DNA of 57,366 nt from Candidatus Eisenbacteria bacterium. GTDB taxonomy: Bacteria > Eisenbacteria > RBG-16-71-46. Positions within the stretch are counted from its first letter, which is position 1, and each line of letters begins with the position of its first letter. Of this stretch, positions 41,903 through 49,694 are shown piece by piece. The stretch is taken from positions 1-57,366 of the forward strand of contig JADLBL010000027.1 in the NCBI GenBank assembly GCA_020847735.1, given 5' to 3'. The position numbers and the translations under genes are program-made. Below the pieces are notes generated by a model that did not search any database, was not told where the DNA came from, and saw only the letters and a program-made list of their open reading frames with translations.

Positions 41903-42823
41903 TCAGGCGCGTTCCGCCGCCGCGCGGGCCAGCTTCGCGAACTCCTCGAGCGTGAGCGTCTCGCCCCGCCGGCGCAGGTCCACGCCGGCGATCGCCCCGA
42001 GCCGCTCGACGCCCCCGCGCTCCAGCCCCAGCGAGCCTTCGAGCGTGTTCGCGAGCTGCTTGCGGCGCTGCTGAAACGCGCCGCGAATGATGCGGAACAG
42101 CAGATCCTCGGACGCCTCGACCGGCGGCGTCTCGCGCAGCAGCGCGCGGATCAGCATCGAGTCCACGTCCGGGCGCGGCCAGAACGCCGACGCGCGGATG
42201 TTCATGAGCGGCTCGAGCAGCGCATGGTAGCGCGCGAACAACGTCAGCGAACCGTACTCCGGGCTGCCCGCGGCGGCCGCGAGCCGCTCGGCGTACTCCT
42301 TCTGCACGAGCAGCACCGCCGAGCGCACCACCCGCCGCTGTTCGAACAGCCGCTCGAGGATCGGCGTCGTGACGTTGTACGGAATGTTGCCGATGACGAC
42401 CAGCTTCTCCGCGCCATGCCGTTCCGCCACCGACGCGAGGTCGAACTCGAGGAAGTCCGCCTCGACGACCTCGACGCGCGCCCAGCCCTCGAGATCCTCG
42501 CGCAGGAACGCGGCGAGCCCCGCGTCCTTCTCGACCGCGACGAGCGCGCGAACGCGCCGGGCAATGCGCGGCGTGAGCGCGCCCGCCCCCGGCCCGATCT
42601 CGACCACGACGTCGTCCTCGTGCAGCCGGCCGTGCTCGACGATGCGCTCGGCGAGATCCTCGCGGACGAGGAAGTTCTGCCCGAACCGCTTTCGAGGCGC
42701 CAGCCCGCGCGCCGCCAGCGCGTCCTTGACCCGCCGCGCCTCGCTGCCCTCGGAAGCCGCCCGTTCACGAATGTACTCGGAAGCCCGCGAATGCCTCCGC
42801 CCCAACTTCGGCCGGCCACCCAT
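41903..42823 (-). CDS. rsmA: 16S rRNA (adenine1518/1519-N6)-dimethyltransferase
   Basis: 306 residues from ATG 42823. Adds four methyl groups to two adjacent adenines near the 3' end of 16S rRNA. RKRFGQNFLVREDLAERIVE, VVVEIGPGAGALT, VVEADFLEF, the catalytic NIPYNVTTPIL and the C-terminal RRKQLANTLEG segment are all typical. A ~35-residue basic N-terminal extension precedes the core. A TACATT box 7 nt upstream supports this ATG over the longer TTG-initiated frame. It lies at the end of the cassette region. Confidence 0.95.
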   Translation of the reverse strand: MGGRPKLGRRHSRASEYIRERAASEGSEARRVKDALAARGLAPRKRFGQNFLVREDLAERIVEHGRLHEDDVVVEIGPGAGALTPRIARRVRALVAVEKDAGLAAFLREDLEGWARVEVVEADFLEFDLASVAERHGAEKLVVIGNIPYNVTTPILERLFEQRRVVRSAVLLVQKEYAERLAAAAGSPEYGSLTLFARYHALLEPLMNIRASAFWPRPDVDSMLIRALLRETPPVEASEDLLFRIIRGAFQQRRKQLANTLEGSLGLERGGVERLGAIAGVDLRRRGETLTLEEFAKLARAAAERA

Positions 42824-42830
42824 GCCCCGC

Positions 42831-42836
42831 AATGTA
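42831..42836 (-). promoter_or_regulatory. -10 box (TACATT) of rsmA, leaderless type
   Basis: TACATT with 7 nt to the ATG at 42823. Confidence 0.5.
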
Positions 42837-42953
42837 GCCGTCTCCCCGCGGAGACAAAAGCAGTCCGAAGCTCCCGGGCGTCCAACCCGGAGGATTCACG
42901 ACGCGCAGGGAGCGCGAAGGCCGCCGCGTGGCGGCAGGGGCCCGAAGGGATCG

Positions 42954-43343
42954 CTAGTCCGTGGAAAGCGCGCTGACCGTGACGTGGTACCCATCGGGGT
43001 CTCGCAGCGCGAACTCCACGGTGCCCGTGTTCGGATTGACGCCAGGCTCCGCCTCGAGCGCCGCGACAAGGCCGCGTGCGCGATCCAGCGCCTGATCAAA
43101 GGCCTCCACGCGGAAGAAGAGAAGCAGTCCATTGCCAGGTTCCGCGCGGTCAGGGCTGGCGAGGGATGGGTGACCGTGGTCGCCCCAGCGGTGGAGACAG
43201 AGCAGGACGGTTCCATCCGCGTCGAAGACCTGCCCGAAATAGTCATGCGCCGGCCGCGCGGCCGGCTGCCCCAGAAGCCGCTGATACCAGGCAACGCTAC
43301 GAGGAACGTCCCTGACTCCGATGATCGTCCACAAGCCCTGCAT
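42954..43343 (-). CDS. VOC / glyoxalase-like protein
   Basis: 129 residues from ATG 43343. A single vicinal-oxygen-chelate domain of the bleomycin-resistance/glyoxalase type: WTIIGVRDVPRSVAWYQRLLGQP, then DYFGQVFDADGTVLLCLHRWG and a C-terminal VEFALRDPDGYHVTVS with the conserved metal-site glutamate. Function may be resistance or isomerisation; the substrate is unknown. It lies downstream of attC i and may be the last cassette before rsmA, though its own 3' recombination site is unclear. Confidence 0.8.
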   Translation of the reverse strand: MQGLWTIIGVRDVPRSVAWYQRLLGQPAARPAHDYFGQVFDADGTVLLCLHRWGDHGHPSLASPDRAEPGNGLLLFFRVEAFDQALDRARGLVAALEAEPGVNPNTGTVEFALRDPDGYHVTVSALSTD

Positions 43344-43523
43344 CGCTGCCCCCAAGGCCAACTTCAATGCGCAGTGAGGCCGCAGCACGGGCTCATCGCA
43401 TCGCACTTCCTTCGACGAGTGGCGACAGGTCGCCGCGACGCCGGTGTCGCGGGACAGCACGACCTACAAAGCAGCCTGGAAGTCGGTGTCTCGTGTCACC
43501 TTTCGCCTCCACCGCCAATGGCC

Positions 43524-43604
43524 GGACAACGCTGGAGCTCGTCGGCCGGCCGCCCGGCGTCAGCGGCGGCGCGCGGCGCCTGCCGCCGCGACCGGCTGCT
43601 GGAC
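43524..43604 (-). other. attC i (degenerate), 3' of the molybdopterin cassette
   Basis: 81 bp bounded by GGACAAC (plus strand) and GCTGGAC. The core nearest the gene is off consensus by two bases. The GC-rich inner stem (GCGGCGGCGCGCGGCGCC region) is intact. Confidence 0.55.
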
Positions 43605-43619
43605 CGCCCCGCAGGGGAG

Positions 43620-45410
43620 TCAGATCGACTGCCGATACCCGTAGAATTCGTGGTCTTCGTTGTACCCGCCGTGGCCGCCACCGATTTCGGAGAAGCGGGC
43701 AACAAACTCGATGCCGGCGATCCACTTCACCTGCTTAAAGCCGAGTTGGACCTCGTTGCGCAGTCGAAGCGGCGCGCCGTGGCCATAGGAGAGCGGTTCT
43801 CCGTTCATGTCGTAGGCGAGCATCGTCAACTGATACCGCATCTGCTCGATGGGGTGCGCGTCGTAGTAACGACCCCCGTCGGCGCCGTCGCCGAGCGAGT
43901 AGAACACCACCCACTTCGCCTCCGCCTTCGGCTTGACGAGATCGAGGATGCTCTGCATCGAGACGCCACCCCATTTGGCGATGCCCGACCAGCCCTGGAT
44001 GCAGAAGTGCTGGGTAATTTGCTCGTGGTGCGGAAGGTCCCGCAACTGCTCGAGGCTCAACGCGACGGGATTCGCGACGAGCCCCCCGATGCGCAGCCGG
44101 TAGTCGGCGAAATGGTTGTCGAAGAGCGCCTGATACTCCAGCGTCTCGGGATACTCGCCGTTGTGCCAGAAGTACGGCGAGATGTCCTTCTCCGCGTAGG
44201 TCCCCGGCTTGGAATCGAGGTGCTCGAAGAGGCGTTGCGCCGGGCCGATCAGCGCATACCCGCCTCTCTGAACCCAGCGCGGGTGTCGCAGCGTCAAGGG
44301 CGTGGCCGCCACCCACGCGATCGCGACGACCACCATCGAGCCGGCGAAGATGACGAAACCGACCCAACCGTTCGCGTCGGTCCCTGCATAGATGTGGTTC
44401 AAGTTGCGCAACATGCCGGTGGCGAAGACCAGGGTGACGTGAATGAAAATGAAGAAGAGGAACCAGCACAGGACCAGGAAGTGCAGCGAGCGGGCGGTCT
44501 GGATGCTGAGCCTCTTGCTGACGCCATGGAACCGGGTCGAGAGCGCGGGTGACATGCCCAGCCCGGTCACGAACGCGAGCGGCGCCGCGATGAAGACCGT
44601 GATGAAGTAGGCGAGCATCTGGAGGCCGTTGTACGCGACCCAGCTGTCGTTGGCCGGCCAACTCAAGGACAGGTACTGAAGCAGAACCGAGGCGGCATCG
44701 GGGAACACGTGCCAGTTCGTCGGGACGATCCGGCGCCATTCTCCGGTCGCGAAGAGCAGCACGTAGAAAACAAGTCCGTTCGCGAGCCACAGCGTGTCCA
44801 TGCCGAGGTGCCACCATCGGGCCAGCCCGATCGAATGACGGATGCCCGGCAGCCCAAGATGCCCGGGCAGCGTGAGGGAGTCCTGTTTCGCCGTCCAGAG
44901 CGGAGTGGATGGAACCTGCGTCTGCATCCGGAGCCACTCCTTCCCAGGCGTCGAGTGTCGCGTCCAGTAGAGTCTGGGATGATCGGCGAGGATTTGCGCG
45001 CCGGCCCGGATGATGAAGCAGAGGAGGAACAAGTTGAGGAAGTGCTGGACGCGCAACCAGGCCGGCATCGGCGCGGCAAAGGTGGTTGCGAAGCCCGCGC
45101 CGGGATGACTCTGCACGAACGCCTCGACGGCGGGAATGCCGCGCAGGTACTGCGCCATGGCGACTCCGAGCAGCAGCAACACCCAACCCAGCGGAAGCAG
45201 CCACACCAGGTTGAACCATCGGCTCGCGCCGAATCGCAGATGGGGCGCGATCCCGAAGGCGGTCGGGATGGAGCCGGCCCAGGTCTTCGAGTCGACGACG
45301 TCCTCGCCCTTGATGAGCCGCTTGCGCAGCTGGCTCACCGCCTGCGGTGAGACGCGCTCCGACCCAGAGGGCGGCTGGGGCGTGGCGGCCGTTCGCGGTT
45401 TGTCTGCCAT
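43620..45410 (-). CDS. Cytochrome b561-like membrane domain fused to sulfite-oxidase-type molybdopterin domain
   Basis: 596 residues. Residues ~60-375 hold about six membrane segments with candidate haem-ligating histidines (H123, H201, H310, H324), as in bacterial cytochrome b561 / thiosulfate reductase b subunits. Residues ~410-596 are an oxidoreductase molybdopterin domain with the Mo-ligand Cys470 (FCIQGWSGIAKWGGV) and GADGGRYYDAHPIEQ... YGHGAPLRLRNEVQLGFKQVKWI. It unites in one chain what YedY (MsrP) and YedZ (MsrQ) do as two proteins. It should pass electrons between the membrane and an oxidised substrate; no twin-arginine signal is seen. GGGAG precedes the ATG. It is an unusually large cassette gene. 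Confidence 0.85.
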   Translation of the reverse strand: MADKPRTAATPQPPSGSERVSPQAVSQLRKRLIKGEDVVDSKTWAGSIPTAFGIAPHLRFGASRWFNLVWLLPLGWVLLLLGVAMAQYLRGIPAVEAFVQSHPGAGFATTFAAPMPAWLRVQHFLNLFLLCFIIRAGAQILADHPRLYWTRHSTPGKEWLRMQTQVPSTPLWTAKQDSLTLPGHLGLPGIRHSIGLARWWHLGMDTLWLANGLVFYVLLFATGEWRRIVPTNWHVFPDAASVLLQYLSLSWPANDSWVAYNGLQMLAYFITVFIAAPLAFVTGLGMSPALSTRFHGVSKRLSIQTARSLHFLVLCWFLFFIFIHVTLVFATGMLRNLNHIYAGTDANGWVGFVIFAGSMVVVAIAWVAATPLTLRHPRWVQRGGYALIGPAQRLFEHLDSKPGTYAEKDISPYFWHNGEYPETLEYQALFDNHFADYRLRIGGLVANPVALSLEQLRDLPHHEQITQHFCIQGWSGIAKWGGVSMQSILDLVKPKAEAKWVVFYSLGDGADGGRYYDAHPIEQMRYQLTMLAYDMNGEPLSYGHGAPLRLRNEVQLGFKQVKWIAGIEFVARFSEIGGGHGGYNEDHEFYGYRQSI

Positions 45411-45570
45411 TCACGAACTCCCGAGCGAGGTTCGTCGCGGTTTGTGTTCCGGAATCGGGCGGCCCTCTCTGTCAGCGTGCGTGAGGCACCGACCCCCTGG
45501 GAGTGTGGAGCTCATTTCAAGACGTCCTCACCGCGATGCCACGGCACATCAGGATGCAACCCGTTCTGCG

Positions 45571-45665
45571 GCCCAACGTCAGGTTGTGCTGCGGGCACTC
45601 CCAATGATGCGGCGGTGCAGCCGCCGCCTCTCTGCCGTGACCGTCGGCACCAACCATCGTTAGTC
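45571..45665 (-). other. attC j, 3' of the DUF4260 cassette
   Basis: 95 bp bounded by GCCCAAC and GTTAGTC on the plus strand, with an inner GCGGCGGTGCAGCCGCCGC hairpin. The DUF4260 stop TAA lies inside the core. Confidence 0.75.
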
Positions 45666-46061
45666 AGTGTGTCGTGTGCCGTCGCTAGCCCCGACGGACC
45701 CAAGGTGCGTGAACCGGAATCCCGCCGCGTACTTGAGTCCGAGTCCGATCGAACGATCCATGCCGATGTGCGCCGCCCAGATGAGCGCGACCGCGGTACC
45801 GGTCCCTGCACCCCGACAGAAGGCAATCACAACCGTAGGTCCTAGAAATGTGTGAAGCGCGTTGTAGGCGATGGCCCCGACGCGCGGGCTGGCGAAGTAT
45901 CCGAGCAGGGCCAGGTCAGGCGCGAGGATCAGTGCGCCGAACAGCCACCAGGAGCTCCCGCTTCGCGCGTAGAGGGCCACCGCGAGCACCAGGACCGCAA
46001 GCCCTTCCAAGCGAAGCAGGAGGCGCGGCCCACCGGTCACGGATCCGGTCTCGTGACTCAT
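45660..46061 (-). CDS. DUF4260 family small membrane protein
   Basis: 133 residues with three to four hydrophobic segments. LLRLEGLAVLVLAVALYARSGSSWWLF, LAPDLALLGYFASPRVGAIAYNALHTFLGP and the C-terminal AHIGMDRSIGLGLKYAAGFRFTHLG are the DUF4260 signature. Function is unknown. GGGAG lies 4 nt before the ATG. The stop is inside the attC core, which shows the gene moved as a unit with this site. Confidence 0.85.
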   Translation of the reverse strand: MSHETGSVTGGPRLLLRLEGLAVLVLAVALYARSGSSWWLFGALILAPDLALLGYFASPRVGAIAYNALHTFLGPTVVIAFCRGAGTGTAVALIWAAHIGMDRSIGLGLKYAAGFRFTHLGSVGASDGTRHTD

Positions 46062-46092
46062 TCGTCTCCCGAGCGGTGAGTGTCGTGCATCT

Positions 46093-46152
46093 GGCTAACG
46101 TTCCCGTTCGGCGGCGGCGCGCAGCGCCGTCCTCCGCAACCGGTTGTTCGAC
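46093..46152 (-). other. attC a, 3' of the ankyrin cassette
   Basis: 60 bp, GGCTAAC to GTTCGAC on the plus strand. The arms pair along about 20 bp around a TGC loop, with one unpaired base in the half-site next to the gene's 3' end, as in canonical attC sites. Confidence 0.85.
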
Positions 46153-46155
46153 CGT

Positions 46156-46848
46156 TCATGGCTGCTCATGGGGTCTCCCGAGCAGGGCTGCCTGCATTGT
46201 CGTTCTGTCGGGGTGAATCGTATACGTCCCGTAGCACAATCGCCTCAGGATCGAGTCAGGGCGCACGTACCAACTTGCCCAACTGAGCGGCGTATCGCCG
46301 TTCATGTCCTTCGCTTCGCGTGCTGCACCCGCACGAAGGAGTAGGTCGATCGCATCTTCCGAACCGAAGGCAGCAGCACGATGCAGAGGCGTCTCACCCT
46401 TGGTTCGGCAATCCCGCATGAACGCCCCGGTCGTGGCCCCGGGCTTCGTCACACGATGAGGGTCCGCACCGCGGGCCAGCAAGACGCGCAGGACGAGGTC
46501 GTGCGCGCCACGACGGGGTGTGCACAGCGCGGCATGCAGCGGGGCCTCGCCGGTGTCTTCCGCGGCTCTATTGACGTCGGCCCCCTGCTCGATCAAGAAC
46601 TCACAGAGTTGCCAATGGCCATGGAAGGCCGCGCCGTGCAGTCCATGGTTCTGCCCGAGCGGCGACAACGACTCGCCGCGGTCCAGGAGGAACCGCATCG
46701 CGCTCACGTCTCCGTAGTATGCACACCACCGCACGAGCGGTAGGCCGTCGGCGGCTACAGAGGTCGCGGCGTGGCCTTGAGCAACATAGTCCCAAACCAA
46801 GTCGGTGCGGCCGTCGACGATACGCTCGAGCAGTTCTTCCGGCTTCAT
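46156..46848 (-). CDS. Ankyrin repeat protein
   Basis: 230 residues. Five to six ankyrin repeats (about 30-205): DGLPLVRWCAYYGDVSAMRFLLDRG, NHGLHGAAFHGHWQLCEFLIEQGADVN, EAPLHAALC...LVLRVLLARGADPH, ETPLHRAAAFGSEDAIDLLLRAGA and GDTPLSWAS. A cytosolic protein-binding scaffold; partner unknown. GAGG precedes the ATG. The stop is 3 nt before the attC a core. Similar stand-alone ankyrin proteins occur as integron cassettes. Confidence 0.88.
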   Translation of the reverse strand: MKPEELLERIVDGRTDLVWDYVAQGHAATSVAADGLPLVRWCAYYGDVSAMRFLLDRGESLSPLGQNHGLHGAAFHGHWQLCEFLIEQGADVNRAAEDTGEAPLHAALCTPRRGAHDLVLRVLLARGADPHRVTKPGATTGAFMRDCRTKGETPLHRAAAFGSEDAIDLLLRAGAAREAKDMNGDTPLSWASWYVRPDSILRRLCYGTYTIHPDRTTMQAALLGRPHEQP

Positions 46849-46869
46849 TTCCGCCTCAAAGTTCCGTCG

Positions 46870-46966
46870 GTCGAACGCCCGGCATCAGGCGCGCCGGGCG
46901 TCGGCAGGCGCTGCGGGCCGGCCCTGGCGGTCCGCGCCCGCCGTCGCCCGCATGCCGTTGTTCGGT
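46870..46966 (-). other. attC b, 3' of the GNAT cassette
   Basis: 97 bp, GTCGAAC to GTTCGGT on the plus strand, with extended GC-rich arms. It carries the variant YCGAAC core that matches the 5' edge of the ankyrin cassette. Confidence 0.7.
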
Positions 46967-46984
46967 GGCATGTCGCCCCCATGC

Positions 46985-47482
46985 CTATGCCTGTGAAAAC
47001 TCTGGCGCATATTGTAGGTCGCCACCGCCTGACAAGGCCCCAGGCTGCAACTCTGTGGCCATGAACACCTCGTCCGGGACGTCGAACTGACACCGTAGCT
47101 CGAAGCTGCTGCCGCGCTGAAACCCGAAGCGTGGGTAGTACTCGGCATGGCCCACGACCACGACTGCCTCGTATCCCGCGATACGGCAGGCCTCCAGCCC
47201 GCGCAGGACTAACTCCGAACCGATGCCGCTTCGCTGCCGCGCCGGACTGACGGCCATGGGACCCAGCCCCGCCACACGGAATTGCTTCCCCATGACCTTC
47301 GCGGCCGTGAACAGGATGTGGCCGACGACCCCACCGGCCTCAGTTGCTACCAGCGAGATGCTGCCCGAGGACCCGCGCAACTTGTGGACCAGCGAGGCCT
47401 CGGTTGGCCTCGCGAAGGCTGCCGTATGGATCTGACGGACCGCGTCGTGGTCCGAAGCCAACTCGGATCGCACGTTGGTCAC
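46985..47482 (-). CDS. GNAT-family N-acetyltransferase
   Basis: 165 residues from GTG 47482 with a strong AAGGAGG ribosome site. The GNAT core shows VGHILFTAAKVMG, GLGPMAVSPARQRSGIGSELVLRGLEAC (acetyl-CoA pyrophosphate loop) and VVVVGHAEYYPRFGFQRGS. It is close to the YhbS-type acetyltransferases. The substrate is unknown; small acetyltransferases are frequent cassette cargo and include resistance enzymes, but nothing here identifies a drug. Confidence 0.9.
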   Translation of the reverse strand: MTNVRSELASDHDAVRQIHTAAFARPTEASLVHKLRGSSGSISLVATEAGGVVGHILFTAAKVMGKQFRVAGLGPMAVSPARQRSGIGSELVLRGLEACRIAGYEAVVVVGHAEYYPRFGFQRGSSFELRCQFDVPDEVFMATELQPGALSGGGDLQYAPEFSQA

Positions 47483-47506
47483 CAGTACCCACCCTCCTTC
47501 TTGTCC

Positions 47507-47524
47507 GTCTAACTCAAATTAGGC
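47507..47524 (-). other. Collapsed attC c between the GNAT and DUF4386-like cassettes
   Basis: Only the two outer cores remain (GTCTAAC at 47,507-47,513 and ATTAGGC at 47,518-47,524) with 4 nt between. The whole hairpin is missing. The DUF4386-like stop TAA lies in the core, as it would in an intact site. Confidence 0.6.
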
Positions 47525-48226
47525 GCCCGCCGCCGGGGCTGCACGTGGAGGCCACCGGAGAAGTATGATGCCCAGCCCGATCATCCAGATTGGTAGAAGG
47601 TAATTGTTCACGGCTGCCACCATGTCCACGGCGGATGTGACATTGCGGAACATGCCGACCAGACCCGCTACCCCGGTGAAGAACCCCACAACTGCAAGCC
47701 AGCGGGGCACGGCCCGGGAACGTAACAACGCCCACGCCGACAGCAGGAAGAACGTGCTGAAGCTGAGCTCGCCGAGGAACTCTCCGACATAATTGCCGAG
47801 GTATGAGTTCAGCCCGTCGAACAGAGTGCCAATGGTACTACGCTCGATGGCATCAGCCGAGGTGTAATGCTCTGCCAACTGCCAGTGAATGCTCGGCCAC
47901 CGCATCAGACCCAACATCATGCTCAGTGCGGCGATAATCGCCGTGTGAAGGGCAAGGAACATGGCGCCAGGATGAGTATGGCGCAGAGCATGATAGGCGC
48001 CCACCCCGGCCGGGATCCATACGAGTGGCAAGAAGGCATATATGGCCCAGACAGCCCGGCCGGTACTGCCCGTGGCCAGAAGTTTCGGCAACACGGTGCT
48101 TGCTGGCCCGTCAAGGACAGCCGGGTAGTCGAAGCGTGCTGCGAGAAACGCGAAGACCACCATGAAGGAGATGGCCCCGAGAATGAGGCTCCAGCCGCCG
48201 GCGCGAATCGATCTAGTCGAGTCCAC
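47519..48226 (-). CDS. DUF4386-like multispanning membrane protein
   Basis: 235 residues from GTG 48226 (GAGGG upstream). Six hydrophobic segments. FLPLVWIPAGVGAYHALR, SIHWQLAEHYTSADAIERSTIGTLFDGLNSYLGNYVGEFLGE and the closing PIWMIGLGIILLRW recall DUF4386 proteins. Function is unknown. A longer in-frame start at 48280 would lie inside attC d and is rejected. Confidence 0.65.
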   Translation of the reverse strand: MDSTRSIRAGGWSLILGAISFMVVFAFLAARFDYPAVLDGPASTVLPKLLATGSTGRAVWAIYAFLPLVWIPAGVGAYHALRHTHPGAMFLALHTAIIAALSMMLGLMRWPSIHWQLAEHYTSADAIERSTIGTLFDGLNSYLGNYVGEFLGELSFSTFFLLSAWALLRSRAVPRWLAVVGFFTGVAGLVGMFRNVTSAVDMVAAVNNYLLPIWMIGLGIILLRWPPRAAPAAGA

Positions 48227-48246
48227 GAGACCCTCTGTGTTGGTGC

Positions 48247-48304
48247 GCCTAACGTCTGGCGGCAGCGGCGAGCGTAGCATGTCCGCTGCACGCCGAGGTT
48301 GGGC
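48247..48304 (-). other. attC d, 3' of the first NTF2-like cassette
   Basis: 58 bp, GCCTAAC to GTTGGGC on the plus strand, with a CAGCGG...CCGCTG inner stem and one extra base on the gene-proximal side. Both cores match consensus exactly. Confidence 0.88.
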
Positions 48305-48352
48305 GTCGCCGGGTATAAGGAGATGTGACGGGGGCGCCAGTACAGTTGCGAG

Positions 48353-48757
48353 TCATGGACGGAACGCCTCGCCCGCAATGTACGTGTCGAAGAACTCCTG
48401 AAACCGGCTGATCTTTCCGTCGCGGACCGTGACGAGGTGAACAAAATCGGACTCGTAGACCTTGCCGGTTGATATGGCGCGGCACTTCATGTGACCGACA
48501 ACAGCAACTGAATCGGCATCCGTCAGCATCTGTCCCGGTGCGAGAACGAGGATCTCTTCCGCGTTCTTCCCGATAGTGATCCACTCCAGAAAGCCGGGGT
48601 GTCCCCTTCTTGTGCCACCGGCGGGATTGAATGGATTCTCAGGCTCGCCCCATTCAACGTCCTCCGAGAGGAGAGTAAGGATACTCGGTATGTCCTTGGC
48701 AGCGAACGCAGAGTATAGAGCGCGCACCAGATCAACGTTCTTCGCTTCGGAAGTCAC
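48353..48757 (-). CDS. NTF2/SnoaL-like protein
   Basis: 134 residues from GTG 48757 with GGAG 5 nt upstream. A cone-shaped alpha+beta fold: NVDLVRALYSAFAAKDIPSILTLLSEDVEWGEP near the start and a C-terminal VYESDFVHLVTVRDGKISRFQEFFDTY. Such proteins are ligand-binding or small isomerases; the substrate is unknown. The cassette edges carry perfectly complementary cores. Confidence 0.85.
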   Translation of the reverse strand: MTSEAKNVDLVRALYSAFAAKDIPSILTLLSEDVEWGEPENPFNPAGGTRRGHPGFLEWITIGKNAEEILVLAPGQMLTDADSVAVVGHMKCRAISTGKVYESDFVHLVTVRDGKISRFQEFFDTYIAGEAFRP

Positions 48758-48807
48758 ATGTGCTCCAATCTGCGTAGAAACGATTGCCTGGCTGTCGACC
48801 TTCCGGC

Positions 48808-48990
48808 GCCCAACGCTCCGGTTCAGCGGCGGGCGGTGCAGCGGACGGTCCGCTCCTCAGGACGGAGGCGGGTCTACTCGGCCATCTCCGCAAGACGCCC
48901 CGCATCGCTTGCGAACGGACGCATGAGCGAGGGGATCCTCATAACTCTCTCTGTCGGCGCCCGTTCGTCAAGTGCATGCGGTTGTTTGAC
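48808..48990 (-). other. attC e, split or composite site
   Basis: The right half (in gene sense) at 48,808-48,850 is nearly identical to attC f. It then diverges, and a matching left half (GTTTGAC core, 48,955-48,990) appears ~100 bp further on, giving a 183-bp site. The insert holds a 22-codon open frame with a GAGAG upstream, probably a remnant. Confidence 0.55.
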
Positions 48991-49002
48991 TGCACGAGCG
49001 TC

Positions 49003-49497
49003 CTACGAATGATCTCTCCCGAGGACGCTATCCTGCCACACTCCGCCATCCACCTGAGCGATCAGGGTGACCTCCCGAAAGGTGACGGTGAAGGGGGGCT
49101 GGCCCTCCAGGATCGCTGCAAAGGCCTCGTCCGAGCAGACGCCATTTCGAGGATGTATCACGGTAATGTGCGGCGCATGCTTTCGGACCGGCGCGTCGGG
49201 TCGGGAGAGCAGGATGGCTCTCAGGTGATCGAAGGACGCGGTGGACCCCGTTGCCGGCAAGGTCACGAGGTGGCCGTCCCGCACCGGGGCGCCAAACGCC
49301 AGGGTGATCGCGATCGGTCCGACAGCCGTGAGACGCTGGGCCACCTCGCGCCAGTCCGTGACCTCATCCTCACGGCAGAGGGTGACATGCGCACGGATCA
49401 GTGCGTGCTGGACGGGGTTGTAGGTCATGCGCAGCCGCTCGATTGCGGCCGCATGAGGCTGAGGCAGATAGAGGGTTGCTTGACGCCGACTGGCCAT
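49003..49497 (-). CDS. 2'-5' RNA ligase family protein (2H phosphoesterase)
   Basis: 164 residues from ATG 49497. Both catalytic H-x-T motifs are present: HVTL (residue ~37) and HITV (~110), each in a beta strand, as in LigT/2H phosphoesterases acting on 2',3'-cyclic or 2'-5' phosphodiesters in RNA or cofactors. The substrate is unknown. The start is in the 5' part of the cassette, 33 nt from the attC f core; no good ribosome site is seen. Confidence 0.8.
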   Translation of the reverse strand: MASRRQATLYLPQPHAAAIERLRMTYNPVQHALIRAHVTLCREDEVTDWREVAQRLTAVGPIAITLAFGAPVRDGHLVTLPATGSTASFDHLRAILLSRPDAPVRKHAPHITVIHPRNGVCSDEAFAAILEGQPPFTVTFREVTLIAQVDGGVWQDSVLGRDHS

Positions 49498-49529
49498 CCT
49501 GGAAGGCAGCAATACAGCGAGACCATGCG

Positions 49530-49593
49530 GTCTAACGTTCCGGTTCAGCTGCGGGCCGCGCAGCGGACCGTCCGCTGCAACCGGTTGTTGGGC
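49530..49593 (-). other. attC f, 3' of the cupin cassette
   Basis: 64 bp, GTCTAAC to GTTGGGC on the plus strand. The arms CCGGTTCAGC and GCTGCAACCGG pair with a single unpaired base on the gene-proximal side. One of the clearest attC sites in the window. Confidence 0.9.
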
Positions 49594-49694
49594 GGCTTCG
49601 TCGCTACACTCGTTCTCAAAAACGGTTCCCGAGGCTCCCGAACACGGAAAACGTCGCGTTCGTGTGCCACGCGGAAGGCCATGTAACCCGCCCG

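Noticed and set aside
42880-42959. A further attC between the VOC gene and rsmA (GTCCAAC ... GCTAGTCC)
   Set aside because: The cores are plausible, but the arms do not pair well and the gene-proximal core does not match the cassette's 5' edge. It remains possible that the VOC gene is the last cassette.
42369-44552. 727-codon plus-strand frame across the VOC and molybdopterin genes, and 48,784-49,686 across the RNA ligase cassette
   Set aside because: Shadow frames crossing attC sites; the minus strand has recognised domains and ribosome sites throughout.
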